A stretch of 25,899 nucleotides of DNA from an uncultured Burkholderiaceae bacterium (GTDB taxonomy: Bacteria > Pseudomonadota > Gammaproteobacteria > Burkholderiales > Burkholderiaceae): contig CALMPB010000305.1 in assembly GCA_937871985.1 (NCBI GenBank), positions 1-25,899 on the forward strand, in the 5' to 3' direction. The notes below the pieces were generated by a model. That model had not been told where the DNA came from, searched no databases, and saw only the letters and a list, made by a program, of their open reading frames with translations. Each line of letters opens with the position of its first letter. The stretch's first letter is position 1. The translations under genes were made by a program, and so were the position numbers. Below are positions 8,058 to 16,638 of the stretch, one piece after another.

Positions 8058-8545
8058 TTCGGCCCGACCGGGGACGCGCTAAACCTCCGCCTTCGACCAC
8101 AAGCCGCGCGGATGAGCCGGGCCGGCACAGCACCACCTGCACAGCTGAGCGCTCGACTGAACTCACTATATTATTGATTTTATTAATATAAATATTTGTG
8201 TTTTCTCTATACCTAGGCAGCCTCGCTGATTTGGCGTCTCGTCGTCCCGTCATTGTTCGAGCGAACGAACGGGTCAGCCAGGGAAAGCGCGAGGGCGGCT
8301 ATAAGCGCCGCCAAACGCGCCTCTCCTCTCGGATCCCCGTTTGCTCAGAGCCGGCGGGAGAAAGCTTCATGACCTGAATTCCGGGAGACACCTGATCGCA
8401 ATCGCGATCGGAAACGATGCATCTTCAAGCGTCGATTTCACCAGCTCGCAGTTCTGGGCGCATTGCCCAGATATCAGCGCAGCAACCTTGTCACAGTCCA
8501 GCAAAAAGGCCCGCCTTCGCTCCTGAAGGCGGGAATGGGAAAACT
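8058..8545. other. intergenic region with AT-rich island
   Basis: No convincing gene. A very AT-rich island at about 8165-8213 (TATTATTGATTTTATTAATA and following) stands out in GC-rich surroundings and could be a promoter, a nucleoid-protein site or a DNA-unwinding element. GTTCG-AG-CGAAC (8255-8266) is a short palindrome. The strong hairpin at 8510-8533 is listed separately. Confidence 0.4.
8510..8533 (-). terminator. GC-rich hairpin, possible minus-strand terminator
   Basis: CCCGCCTTC (8510-8518) and GAAGGCGGG (8525-8533) form a perfect 9-bp stem with a 6-base loop. On the minus strand it is followed after two C by five T (8503-8507), the form of an intrinsic terminator, yet no convincing minus-strand gene ends here. 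On the plus strand the right arm ends 12 bases before the ATG at 8546 and could instead occlude its ribosome binding site. Confidence 0.45.
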
Positions 8546-8890
8546 ATGCGTGCTCAACGCCAAGCCATTGCCCGAAATGTTGCCGAGAGGCTCTTCGCCG
8601 CCGAGGAAGCCCTCGATGTCGCGGCAGCACGGATCGCCGAACTGAACGCAGCGCTGCCGCTTGCCCGGCTTGATGTCGGTCTTTCGGCCGTCATCGGCCA
8701 GGAAGCGCTCACGAGCTCCGCCGCTGCGATGAAGCTCATCGCCAGGACCCGCGGGAAGATCGTCATCACCCACGCCAACCTCAAACAGGCCAGCGACGAC
8801 ATCGGCCTTGCTGAAATCAGCTACGGTGACCTCATCAAGCCCAACAAGGCCGAACTGGCGCCGCGGCGCCGACACCTGCGTGCGGCATAA
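8546..8890 (+). CDS. hypothetical alpha-helical protein, 114 residues
   Basis: I do not recognise this protein. It appears largely helical and soluble: an Ala/Glu-rich N-terminal half (RNVAERLFAAEEALDVAAAR) could form a coiled coil, and the C-terminal half ends in a basic tail (PRRRHLRAA). There is no signal peptide or membrane helix. The ATG at 8546 is preceded by a purine-rich GGGA and by the hairpin at 8510-8533. It is followed by membrane protein, RadC and MarR-like genes in the same direction. Confidence 0.5.
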   Translation: MRAQRQAIARNVAERLFAAEEALDVAAARIAELNAALPLARLDVGLSAVIGQEALTSSAAAMKLIARTRGKIVITHANLKQASDDIGLAEISYGDLIKPNKAELAPRRRHLRAA

Positions 8891-8945
8891 AGCTTAGTCA
8901 CCGGAATTATTGACGATTCCCGGTCGCTCCTGCTCCGGTAGCGAG

Positions 8946-9416
8946 ATGACGAGACTCCAGGCTTTCCTCGCGCTGGCGACGAGACAGGACGCGTTCCTGG
9001 TGCTGCTGATCGCCAGCACCGCCTACGGCTTGCTGCAAGGCGGCCGCCCCGAAAGATTCGGGGCGGTCACCCTGTTCGTCGGGGCGGTGACCAGCGCGCT
9101 GGTCATCGGCCCAGTTGGGACGCGGTTCTACCACGTCGAACCCGGCATCCTCGAAATCGACATAGTCGTCTTGGGGGTTTTTCTATGGATCTCCGTTCGA
9201 AGCACACGCTTCTGGCCCCTGTGGGTCGCAGCTCTGCTGACAGCAGAGGTGATCATCCACGTCGGCACAGTCATTGCGCCCAGTGTCCATTGGAAGGCCT
9301 ATATGAATGCGACGGCCCTATGGAGCTGGCTTATTCAGGGCATGTTGGTCGCCGGGACATTCCGACATCGCAGACGGCTGAAACGCCAGGGTGTCGACGA
9401 GCCCTGGAAGACCTGA
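8946..9416 (+). CDS. hypothetical four-helix membrane protein
   Basis: A 156-residue protein with about four predicted membrane helices (near 14-30, 38-55, 66-83 and 88-107, with a possible further helix around 125-142) and a basic C-terminus (RHRRRLKRQG). It has no catalytic motif I know. Its 3' end overlaps the probable start of the RadC gene in another frame, suggesting coupled expression. Function unknown. Confidence 0.55.
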   Translation: MTRLQAFLALATRQDAFLVLLIASTAYGLLQGGRPERFGAVTLFVGAVTSALVIGPVGTRFYHVEPGILEIDIVVLGVFLWISVRSTRFWPLWVAALLTAEVIIHVGTVIAPSVHWKAYMNATALWSWLIQGMLVAGTFRHRRRLKRQGVDEPWKT

Positions 9417-9988
9417 TCGCAATTACCCACCCGAACCGGGCGCCAGAACTGGCCGTGCGCCTCATCGAACGTTTCGGATCGATTGGGGATACTTTGTCGG
9501 CAACACCGTTCGATCGATCCGCCATCCTCGGCAGCGAACCGGATATCGAACGGACCCTTCATTCGGTATGGTTCGTGATCAATCACATGTTACGCGGCAG
9601 GATTGCCCGGCGCCCGATCCTTTCGACCGAGCCCGCCGTGATCGATTATCTTCGCTGCGGCATGGGTTTTGAGCCGATCGAGCAATTTCGGGTGCTCTTC
9701 CTCAACGCGGCGAATGAGCTGATCGCAGACGAGGTGATGGCGACCGGCACCGTCTCAGCGGTTCACCCCTACCCGCGCGAAATCGTGAAGCGCTGCCTGG
9801 AACTGGGCGCGACAGCTCTCATCCTCACCCACAATCACCCTTCCGGCAATCTCGCACCATCAAAGGCGGACATCGAACTAACCCGACACATCGTCGGTGC
9901 AGCGCATTCGCTCGGCATAGTCGTGCACGATCACCTCGTTGTGGCAAAGAACGGCTGCACGAGCTTCCGCCGCGCAGGTCTGCTGTGA
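9320..9988 (+). CDS. RadC-family JAB/MPN domain protein
   Basis: The C-terminal part is a JAB/MPN metalloprotease fold with the JAMM signature: HNHPSG (His171, His173, Ser175) followed by Asp184 in PSKADIELT. An upstream Glu in ANELIADEV (about 133) could be the acidic residue. Residues about 28-75 resemble the N-terminal helical part of RadC proteins (LEDLIAITHPNRAPELAVRLIERFG). RadC proteins are frequent on plasmids, phages and islands; their biochemical role is unsettled and the old DNA-repair assignment is doubtful. The start is uncertain: the ATG at 9320 overlaps the upstream gene by 97 bases, and homology really begins near 9404. The stop overlaps the GTG of the next gene. Confidence 0.82.
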   Translation: MELAYSGHVGRRDIPTSQTAETPGCRRALEDLIAITHPNRAPELAVRLIERFGSIGDTLSATPFDRSAILGSEPDIERTLHSVWFVINHMLRGRIARRPILSTEPAVIDYLRCGMGFEPIEQFRVLFLNAANELIADEVMATGTVSAVHPYPREIVKRCLELGATALILTHNHPSGNLAPSKADIELTRHIVGAAHSLGIVVHDHLVVAKNGCTSFRRAGLL

Positions 9989-10743
9989 ACCGCCCTCAGA
10001 GACCACTGATCGGCACACCGGTCGACGACCACCGCAGGACGGATGGCGACCTTGTCACCTTTCGCGCGCCGGCATGTAGAGCCTTGATGCGCCTTGATAA
10101 AGTACTCGAACAGAAGATCGGCAAGCAGCTCTCGGCCCGCCCCTATTGGGTACTTCTGCTTCAACTCTATCTTGCGGAGGCCGAAGGGCGGACCATCTTT
10201 CAATCGTGCCTCTCGATCGACAATGTTCCAGCGAATGCCCATCGACGATCCGCTCGCCTGGCCGAGCTCGGCATCGTGAAGCGTGAACCGGCTCACGGTG
10301 ACCATCGTCGCGTCGATCTACATTTGACAGAAGCGACCCGCGAAATGATCGAAAAGGCGTTGGATGCCGCGGTCGTCCTTTATCGCGCGGTTTCTGACGA
10401 GCTCCTACCGGGCTCGAGCACTTCCGTACTCTTGATGCCCAAGGACGACCTGTGGTACTACAAATATCTCAGTACCAAGAATGAGATTGGTCCGATGAAC
10501 GTACTTCGTGGACGGATAATCGCCGGCGGGCGGATAGCTTTGCCCGCGGAGATCCGACGCTCCCTTGGCCTTCAAAATGGCGATACCGTACTGTTCGAAA
10601 TGCAGGGCGACGAGGTGCGTATCCGCCCTGCCCGCTCGGCGCTTCGGCGCGTGCAGGAGCGCTTGCGTGAGTTCGCGCCGAAAGATGGTCTTGTATCGGA
10701 CGAGTTGATCGCGGAACGTCGCGCCGAGGCATCACGTGACTGA
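9985..10743 (+). CDS. MarR-like winged helix fused to an AbrB antitoxin domain
   Basis: One uninterrupted 252-residue frame joins two DNA-binding modules. Residues about 50-130 resemble a MarR-like winged helix (SIDNVPANAHRRSARLAELG, then DHRRVDLHLTEATREMI). Residues 171-217 are an AbrB/MazE-type swapped-hairpin domain (RGRIIAGGRIALPAEIRRSLG, then GDTVLFEMQGDEVRIRP), and the tail to 252 would bind toxin. The AbrB domain begins at an internal ATG (10497), so a short antitoxin could also be made, although the ribosome binding site there is weak. The GTG start overlaps the RadC stop by 4 bases and the end overlaps the PIN toxin by 8. The fusion is unusual: such antitoxins are normally about 80 residues. 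As antitoxin it should neutralise the toxin and repress its own promoter. Confidence 0.78.
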   Translation: MNRPQRPLIGTPVDDHRRTDGDLVTFRAPACRALMRLDKVLEQKIGKQLSARPYWVLLLQLYLAEAEGRTIFQSCLSIDNVPANAHRRSARLAELGIVKREPAHGDHRRVDLHLTEATREMIEKALDAAVVLYRAVSDELLPGSSTSVLLMPKDDLWYYKYLSTKNEIGPMNVLRGRIIAGGRIALPAEIRRSLGLQNGDTVLFEMQGDEVRIRPARSALRRVQERLREFAPKDGLVSDELIAERRAEASRD

Positions 10744-11137
10744 GGAAACAAGCGAGCGTCTCTATGTCCTCGATGCCTCCGCCCTCCTCTGCGTCATGTT
10801 TGGCGAGCCCGGCGCCGAACGCGTCGAGGAGCGCCTTACCCGCGCGTTGGTCTCGGCAGTGAACTACCATGAGGTATTCGCCAAATTGGTCGATCGCGGG
10901 GTCGACGCCGAGGAAGCAAAGACAATGCTTGGGGACCTCGATATCGATATCATCGAGGTTGACCGCGAGCAGGCCGACCTGGGAGGCGCACTACGCGCTC
11001 ATACCCGCAAGGCCGGCCTGTCGCTCGGCGATCGCACATGTCTTGCTCTGGCGCAGTCTAAGGGAGCGGTGGCGGTAACGACCGATCACGCCTGGCGCGA
11101 ACTCGATGTTGATATCGAGGTTGAGGTCGTCAGGTGA
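10736..11137 (+). CDS. PIN-domain ribonuclease toxin (VapC-like)
   Basis: A 133-residue PIN protein with all four usual acidic residues: Asp13 in LDASALL, Glu46 in NYHEV, Asp99 in LGDRTCLALA and Asp117 in TTDHAW. VapC-type toxins cleave specific RNAs with a metal ion in this pocket. It starts with GTG, overlapping the end of the antitoxin gene by 8 bases, which is the typical coupled arrangement of type II toxin-antitoxin pairs. It should help keep the mobile element in the population. The target RNA cannot be read from sequence. Confidence 0.88.
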   Translation: MTEETSERLYVLDASALLCVMFGEPGAERVEERLTRALVSAVNYHEVFAKLVDRGVDAEEAKTMLGDLDIDIIEVDREQADLGGALRAHTRKAGLSLGDRTCLALAQSKGAVAVTTDHAWRELDVDIEVEVVR

Positions 11138-11182
11138 AACCAGGGGTTGCGCTAGCACCCTGTCGAATGCTGGAATGAAAAT

Positions 11183-12130
11183 ATGCGCACCGATCTCGAT
11201 CATCTCCCCGCGGTCAAGCAGCGCGAACTCGAACGCGTCGTCGAGATGCTGTTTCGGGGGTTTCGCGAAGCGACAGAAAATGCGACCGGTCCACGCAAAT
11301 CCGCACGCATCCTCAAGGTCATCTTGTTTGGCTCATATGCGCGCGGCGACTGGGTCGATGCGCCGTCAGACCCCAATGAATATAAATCTGATTTCGATAT
11401 TCTCGTGATCGTCGATCAGAAAGAGATGACGGATCGCGCTACCTATTGGGAGAAGACCGAATATCGACTGATCGACGCGTTTTCGATCGAGAAAATCATT
11501 CGTACGCCGGTCAATTTCATCGTCCATACACTCCAGGAGGTGAATGATGACCTCTCGCATGGACGGATTTTGATGATGGAGATCGCAAAGGACGGCATTG
11601 CGCTCTATCAATCCGACGACCGCGAACTCGCCGACCCAAAACCCAAGACCCCTGAGCGATTATACTCAATAGCACAAGATAACTTTGATGAGTTCTTTCC
11701 TGATGCAATGAGACGATTCTACTTAGCAAACGTATCTTATGATAAAGGATGGAATAAAGATACTGCTTTTGATTATAATTTGGCGACCGATAGATTGTAT
11801 CGCTGCGTTCTTATGACACTGAGCTTGTACGCCCCACACAACCCCAATATTTTATTTCTTCGTGGAATGGCCGAAAGGCTCGACAAACGCTTGTTCGATG
11901 CATGGCCCCGCAAGACAAAGTCAGAGCGCGCCATGTTTCAAAAGCTCAAAGAGGCTTACCGGAAGGCGCAGTATTCCAAGCATTTCAGCATTTCGGTCGA
12001 AGAACTTGATTGGATCCGCTCTCGGATCGAGGTGCTTGGCAAGATCGTGCATGAAGTTTGTAGCGAGCACCTAGCCGCATTGAAGGCCGCGGCCGATGCA
12101 ACAAAAGGATCGCCGCCGGCAAGCGGATGA
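11183..12130 (+). CDS. nucleotidyltransferase-HEPN fusion protein
   Basis: A 315-residue protein. The N-terminal half has a polymerase-beta-like nucleotidyltransferase signature: LFGSYARGDW (Gly50, Ser51) and KSDFDILVIV (Asp70, Asp72). The C-terminal half (about 155-300) resembles a HEPN helical domain (ATDRLYRCVLMTLSLY, then DAWPRKTKSERAMFQKLKEAYRKAQYS). MNT and HEPN proteins usually form two-gene toxin-antitoxin pairs in which the transferase modifies the HEPN RNase; here both sit in one chain. I do not see a clean Arg-x4-6-His motif, so RNase activity is doubtful. Bases of about 11655-11815 are much more AT-rich than the rest and cover the start of the HEPN half, suggesting a mosaic origin. 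It is 45 bases after the PIN gene. Confidence 0.78.
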   Translation: MRTDLDHLPAVKQRELERVVEMLFRGFREATENATGPRKSARILKVILFGSYARGDWVDAPSDPNEYKSDFDILVIVDQKEMTDRATYWEKTEYRLIDAFSIEKIIRTPVNFIVHTLQEVNDDLSHGRILMMEIAKDGIALYQSDDRELADPKPKTPERLYSIAQDNFDEFFPDAMRRFYLANVSYDKGWNKDTAFDYNLATDRLYRCVLMTLSLYAPHNPNILFLRGMAERLDKRLFDAWPRKTKSERAMFQKLKEAYRKAQYSKHFSISVEELDWIRSRIEVLGKIVHEVCSEHLAALKAAADATKGSPPASG

Positions 12131-12351
12131 AGCCGAGGGCTTGAATATGCCTCTCTTTGGATTCATAACTGCCAGAACGGGCTGGAAAGTTGGCAGCCGC
12201 CCACAGGATTACCCTGCCAGGTTGATCGGAACTCGACATACGGGTCGAGTAGTCGTCATCTCCGCCGCGGAGACATAGACGACCCACCTCACAAGCTTCG
12301 CTCCGGCTCGCCGGGGACAGCTTGCTGCCGCTTGTGAGGAACTGTGAAACC
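12131..12351 (+). promoter_or_regulatory. promoter region of the sigma/FecR/receptor/isopeptidase operon
   Basis: The segment holds GGAAC at 12228-12232, the consensus -35 element of many ECF sigma factors, followed after 16 bases by GTAGTC as a possible -10. The palindrome ACTCGAC-ATACGG-GTCGAGT (12231-12250) overlaps this presumed spacer. An autoregulated ECF promoter under a second, dimeric repressor is a reasonable reading. GAGGA at 12336-12340 is the likely ribosome binding site, at 11 bases spacing to the ATG at 12352. Confidence 0.45.
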
Positions 12352-12942
12352 ATGCGCCCCCCGCCACCTGCACGCGGACCTCGTTCTGCGCACGCCGAAA
12401 TAGCTGCTCCTGTAAGCGATGCCGATCGCACATCCGAGAACGGTGATCATAAGGCGCTGGAAAGCATGTATCGCAGCGAAGCCAGGGGACTTGCTGCATT
12501 TTTCGGGCGCCGCCTGCGCGGCGACGACGAGCCCGGCGATTATGTCCACGAGGCGTTCGCGCGTCTGGCGCATCAAATGTCGCGCCGTCCAATCCTCGAT
12601 CCACGGCATTATCTCAGGCGGATCGCGCAGAACCTTCTGTTCGAGCGGACACGCCGTCTCCGGACCCGCGCGCTCTATCAATATGCACCGCTGGTCGAAG
12701 AACTGGAGCCGTCAATCGAACCGGAACAATCGCACCGGATCGAGGCTGGCGAAGTGCTGAAAATCTACACTCAGGCGCTCAATGAGCTTCCGGAAAAGAC
12801 CCGGAAGGTGTTTCTGCTTCATCGCGTTGAAGAACTGACCTACAAGGAAATCGGAGAACGATTGGGGGTCAGTATCCCCACGGTGCAATATCATGTGGCG
12901 CGCGCACTGGCGCATCTCGACGCCGCGTTGGGGCAAGAATGA
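12352..12942 (+). CDS. ECF sigma factor, FecI-like
   Basis: A 196-residue extracytoplasmic-function sigma factor. Region 2 covers about 36-102 (YRSEARGLAAFFGRRL, then GDYVHEAFARL and YLRRIAQNLLFERTRR) and region 4 about 138-190 (LPEKTRKVFLLHRVEELTYKEI with GVSIPTVQYHVARAL as the helix-turn-helix). In FecI-type systems such a factor is held by FecR and released when a TonB-dependent receptor binds its ligand. Its stop overlaps the FecR start (ATGA), so the two are coupled. It probably drives its own operon and perhaps the biosynthetic genes. An earlier TTG or GTG start is possible but ATG 12352 is preferred. Confidence 0.9.
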   Translation: MRPPPPARGPRSAHAEIAAPVSDADRTSENGDHKALESMYRSEARGLAAFFGRRLRGDDEPGDYVHEAFARLAHQMSRRPILDPRHYLRRIAQNLLFERTRRLRTRALYQYAPLVEELEPSIEPEQSHRIEAGEVLKIYTQALNELPEKTRKVFLLHRVEELTYKEIGERLGVSIPTVQYHVARALAHLDAALGQE

Positions 12943-14009
12943 ACGACGAATCCAACCCGACACCTTCGCGCAGCCAGCTTCGTGACGAGGCGTCAGAGTG
13001 GTTTGCCATCATGCGGGGTCCGGAAGCCGATGCGCGGCGCGCGGATTTCAATGCCTGGCTGGCCCGCGGCGCTCTTCACATCAGCGCATATAACAGCGTC
13101 GCGGAAACTTTTAATCTCGGCAAATTGCTCAAGGATGCTCCTCAACACGCGACCGATGACGATACGCGCGCCGATTCAGGGGATCGCATCACAAAAAGGC
13201 CGTTTCGGCACAAATTGTTGATTGGCCTCGTCGCAGCGACCGGCGTGGGCGGGGCGGGTGTTGCCCTGACCATGCATATACTTAGCGAGACTGGACACGA
13301 GATGGAGGCGCGATACGCCACGCGTGTCGGCGAAATCCGCAACTTCGCCCTATCCGATGGATCGCGCCTCGCCCTCGACACCAACAGCGTGGTGCTTGCC
13401 TCCTATACGCCCGCCGAGCGCGGACTCCGATTGATGAACGGCCGGGCGCGATTCTATGTCGCGCGCGAGAAGCGACCATTTGTCGTTCGCGCCGACACGA
13501 CCGTCGTCAGAGCCCAGGAAACCGTTTTCGACGTGGCGTTGCTTCCCACTCGGCGGGTCGCGATCAATCTCGTCCAGGGCGCACTTGACGTCCAAAGCCA
13601 GCCCGACCTGCCGTCCGCCTCCCCTGGCCTTCCACGTCCGATGCCCGCCGTATTCACGCGAATGGCTGCCGGTGATCAGCTCTATGTCGATGCGGAAAAT
13701 GGCACGCCCCAACGAACCACTCAGCCTGGCAACGAGAAGTGGCCGGAAGGGGTGGAGGCGTTCAACGATGTTCCGCTGTCGCGCGTGCTGGACGCCGCAA
13801 ACCGTTATGCGCGCAAGCCGATCTCGGTCAAAACGCGGGAGATCGGGGCGCTCCGCGTATCAGGTACGTTCCACCTTCAGGAGACCCGGCAGGTGGCGGA
13901 AAAGATCGCCGAATTCCTGAAGCTTGCGGTGTCATACGAAGACGGCGGCTATGTCCTTCGGCAGCGCTGCACACAAAATTCTGTCGTGCGGTGTCGACCG
14001 CCCTCATAA
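12939..14009 (+). CDS. FecR-like anti-sigma factor
   Basis: A 356-residue transmembrane regulator. The cytoplasmic N-terminus (about 12-60; EASEWFAIMRG, then FNAWLARGALHISAYNSV) matches the sigma-binding DUF4880 region. One membrane helix lies at about 92-115. The periplasmic part has a FecR beta domain (about 125-225; TRVGEIRNFALSDGSRLALDTNS) and a C-terminal domain (about 270-350; LSRVLDAANRYARKPISV) that would contact the receptor's signalling domain. The ATG overlaps the sigma gene stop by 4 bases. It passes the receptor's occupancy signal to the sigma factor. No features suggest inactivation. Confidence 0.9.
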   Translation: MNDESNPTPSRSQLRDEASEWFAIMRGPEADARRADFNAWLARGALHISAYNSVAETFNLGKLLKDAPQHATDDDTRADSGDRITKRPFRHKLLIGLVAATGVGGAGVALTMHILSETGHEMEARYATRVGEIRNFALSDGSRLALDTNSVVLASYTPAERGLRLMNGRARFYVAREKRPFVVRADTTVVRAQETVFDVALLPTRRVAINLVQGALDVQSQPDLPSASPGLPRPMPAVFTRMAAGDQLYVDAENGTPQRTTQPGNEKWPEGVEAFNDVPLSRVLDAANRYARKPISVKTREIGALRVSGTFHLQETRQVAEKIAEFLKLAVSYEDGGYVLRQRCTQNSVVRCRPPS

Positions 14010-14082
14010 TTTCCCTGATCAGCGCATCCATCCTCCCGAACACCGCGCGACTAACGCGCGGCCCACAAAAGGGGGGATGGAC

Positions 14083-16638
14083 ATGGGCACCTTCAATCGC
14101 TGGAACCTGAACCTGGCGGCTTCCGCGATCACGGTCGCAATGAGCAGTCCGGCAAATTGCCAGGACCTCTCGCCGCAGGAATATCATTTGCCGCGACAGA
14201 AGCTCGCGACCTCGCTTCTCGCGATCGGTCAGCAATCCAATACCGAAATACTATTCCAGCCCAAGGACGTCCGGAACATCACGGCTCCGGCACTCCAGGG
14301 TCGATATTCGCCCGAGGAAGCCGTGCGCACCATAACCTCCCCTGCTGGCCTCCGTATCGAGGTCAGCAATGGCGCAATCTTCGTTCGCGGCCATGCGACG
14401 AGCGAAGCTGATACCTCGCAGGACGACGTGGTGGTCACGGGAACCCGATTGCGCGGAGCGCCGATAACCTCGCCGGTCATCAGCCTTACCCGCAATCAGA
14501 TCGTCGATTCAGGACAGGTCAGTCTCGGCGACGTCGTGCGCACCATCCCGCAAAATTTCGGAGGCGCGCAAAATCCCGGCTCCAATATCACGACACCCGA
14601 AAAGAAGGGAAACTACATCGGATCGGGGTCGGCGATCGATCTTCGCGGCCTTGGCGGGGACGCCACCTTGACGCTGCTCAACGGGCACCGCCTGGCCTAT
14701 AGCGGCGCCTATCAGGCAATCGATCTCTCCGTGATCCCGATCGCCGCGCTCGACCGGATCGAGGTGGTCGCCGATGGCTCTTCGGCGCTCTACGGGTCAG
14801 ACGCTGTCGCGGGTGTGGCGAACGTCATCCTGAAGCGCGACTATCGCGGCCTCAGCACGTCAGCGCGGTTCGGGGCATCAACCGATGGCGGCAACCAGCA
14901 GCAGGAATATGGCGCGGTGGGCGGAACCACCTGGAGCAGCGGCGGCGTCATGCTGGCCTATGATTTCTCGCATAATTCGCCGCTGCTTGCGAGCGAGCGC
15001 GACTATGCCGCCGCCGCCTCGCCGGGACTGACGCTCCTGCCCCGACTGACCCAGCACAATGTCATCTTCACCGGGCATCAGACGCTCCTTCCCGGAATCG
15101 AATTCGACATCGACGCGATCTATAACAACCGCTCCAGTTCGCGTGGATATGCGCTGACCGCTGCCGGCGATCCCACCACGAGCGGTGCGATCCTGTCCTT
15201 TCGCAGCCGGTCGCTCTCGATCGCCCCTTCCCTCAAAATCGATCTCGGATCGGGATGGGAGGCCAAGATCGCTGGCGTCTACAGCAAGGACAGCAGTTAC
15301 TACACGTTTGACCAGGCCTTCGGCGGTTTCCATTCACTGACCGCGGGCTGCTATTGCAACGACCTCAAGAGCATCGAGGTGTCCGCCGACGGCGATCTCG
15401 CCACCTTGCCCTCAGGCGCGATCAAACTCGCAGTGGGGACGGGTTATCGCTCGACCGGCTACCACGGCTATCGGACGTCCGGCGACATTCAGAATATCGA
15501 TGTATCGCAGGGGACATATTTCGCCTTCGGCGAAATGAGCATTCCCGTGGTTTCGCCCGGGCAACAAATCCGGGGAATCAACAAGCTCAATCTCAACGCC
15601 GCGATCAGATATGAGAATTACCGCGGGATCGCGAGCATCGCCACGCCGAAATTCGGAATCATTTATTCGCCGTCAGCTCTCCTCGACATCAAGGCATCGT
15701 GGGGAAAATCGTTCAAGGCGCCAACCTTCTTCGAGCGCTACTCATTCCAATATGCCGATGTTTACAATGTCAGCACGCTTGGCGGCACGGGTTATCCGGC
15801 CTCGGCACCGGTGCTGTTGTTGAACGGCGGCAATCCGGACCTGAAGCCGGAAAGGGCGACAACCTGGACGATCACCGCTGCATTGCACCCGCCGACGATC
15901 CAGGGCTTGTCGCTGGAAATCAGCTACTTCAACGTCAATTATAACCAGCGCATCGTCGCGCCGGTCGCCTATATCTCCCAGGCGCTGAGCGATCCGCAAT
16001 ATAGCAGCTTCGTCAAATATTCGCCGTCGACCGCCGACGTGGCGCAGGCAATCGGAAGCCGTGTTTTTACAAACTATACCGGACTGCCATACGATCCAAC
16101 GAATATCGCCGCGATCGTCTATGACAGCAACGTCAATGCGGTAAGCCAATCAATCCGCGGCGTCGATTTCAGCCTCAAATATGGCTTCTCGACACATGGT
16201 GGCGGCCGGGTACAGGTGACGGCGGACGGCGCCTATCTGGACAGCAATCAGCGCCTGACCGCAGACCTCCCGCCTGTCCAACTCGCTGGTACCGTCTTCA
16301 ACCCCGCACACTTCCGCGGGCGCGCCGGTGCAAGCTGGACTCAGAACGGGCTGACGCTGACGTCCTACGTCAATTATACCGGACCAGTCGAGGACACCCG
16401 GATCGGCCTCGCCGGGCGCGCGGGCCCGATGACCACAGTCGATCTTTCTGCACGCTATCGGTTTACCGACAAGTCGGGACCATTGCGTGGGATCGACATC
16501 TCGCTTTCGGCACTCAACATCCTCGACGCGAGCCCGAAGCCGATCAAGACCACCGGCGTCTACGACACGCCCTATGATCCGCTGAACTATTCCCCGGTCG
16601 GCCGCTTCGTCAATTTTGCCATCACGAAGGAATGGTGA
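14083..16638 (+). CDS. TonB-dependent receptor with STN signalling domain, probable lasso peptide importer
   Basis: An outer membrane beta-barrel receptor of 851 residues. After a signal peptide (WNLNLAASAITVAMSSPANC) an STN domain follows (LATSLLAIGQQSNTEILFQ to IEVSNGAIFVRG), which marks receptors that signal to FecR. Then come DDVVVTGTR at the plug start, the plug (IDLRGLGGDATLTLLNGHRLA, then LYGSDAVAGVANVILKR) and the barrel ending in FAITKEW with a terminal Trp. Substrate is inferred from context: it is followed without a gap by the lasso isopeptidase. The ATG at 14083 is preferred because six G end 6 bases before it; ATG 14077 is the alternative. Energy would come from TonB-ExbBD encoded elsewhere. 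Confidence 0.9.
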   Translation: MGTFNRWNLNLAASAITVAMSSPANCQDLSPQEYHLPRQKLATSLLAIGQQSNTEILFQPKDVRNITAPALQGRYSPEEAVRTITSPAGLRIEVSNGAIFVRGHATSEADTSQDDVVVTGTRLRGAPITSPVISLTRNQIVDSGQVSLGDVVRTIPQNFGGAQNPGSNITTPEKKGNYIGSGSAIDLRGLGGDATLTLLNGHRLAYSGAYQAIDLSVIPIAALDRIEVVADGSSALYGSDAVAGVANVILKRDYRGLSTSARFGASTDGGNQQQEYGAVGGTTWSSGGVMLAYDFSHNSPLLASERDYAAAASPGLTLLPRLTQHNVIFTGHQTLLPGIEFDIDAIYNNRSSSRGYALTAAGDPTTSGAILSFRSRSLSIAPSLKIDLGSGWEAKIAGVYSKDSSYYTFDQAFGGFHSLTAGCYCNDLKSIEVSADGDLATLPSGAIKLAVGTGYRSTGYHGYRTSGDIQNIDVSQGTYFAFGEMSIPVVSPGQQIRGINKLNLNAAIRYENYRGIASIATPKFGIIYSPSALLDIKASWGKSFKAPTFFERYSFQYADVYNVSTLGGTGYPASAPVLLLNGGNPDLKPERATTWTITAALHPPTIQGLSLEISYFNVNYNQRIVAPVAYISQALSDPQYSSFVKYSPSTADVAQAIGSRVFTNYTGLPYDPTNIAAIVYDSNVNAVSQSIRGVDFSLKYGFSTHGGGRVQVTADGAYLDSNQRLTADLPPVQLAGTVFNPAHFRGRAGASWTQNGLTLTSYVNYTGPVEDTRIGLAGRAGPMTTVDLSARYRFTDKSGPLRGIDISLSALNILDASPKPIKTTGVYDTPYDPLNYSPVGRFVNFAITKEW

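Noticed and set aside
8474..8875. Minus-strand open frame of 133 codons
   Set aside because: Antisense to the hypothetical gene at 8546 and it runs through the terminator-like hairpin rather than ending before it.
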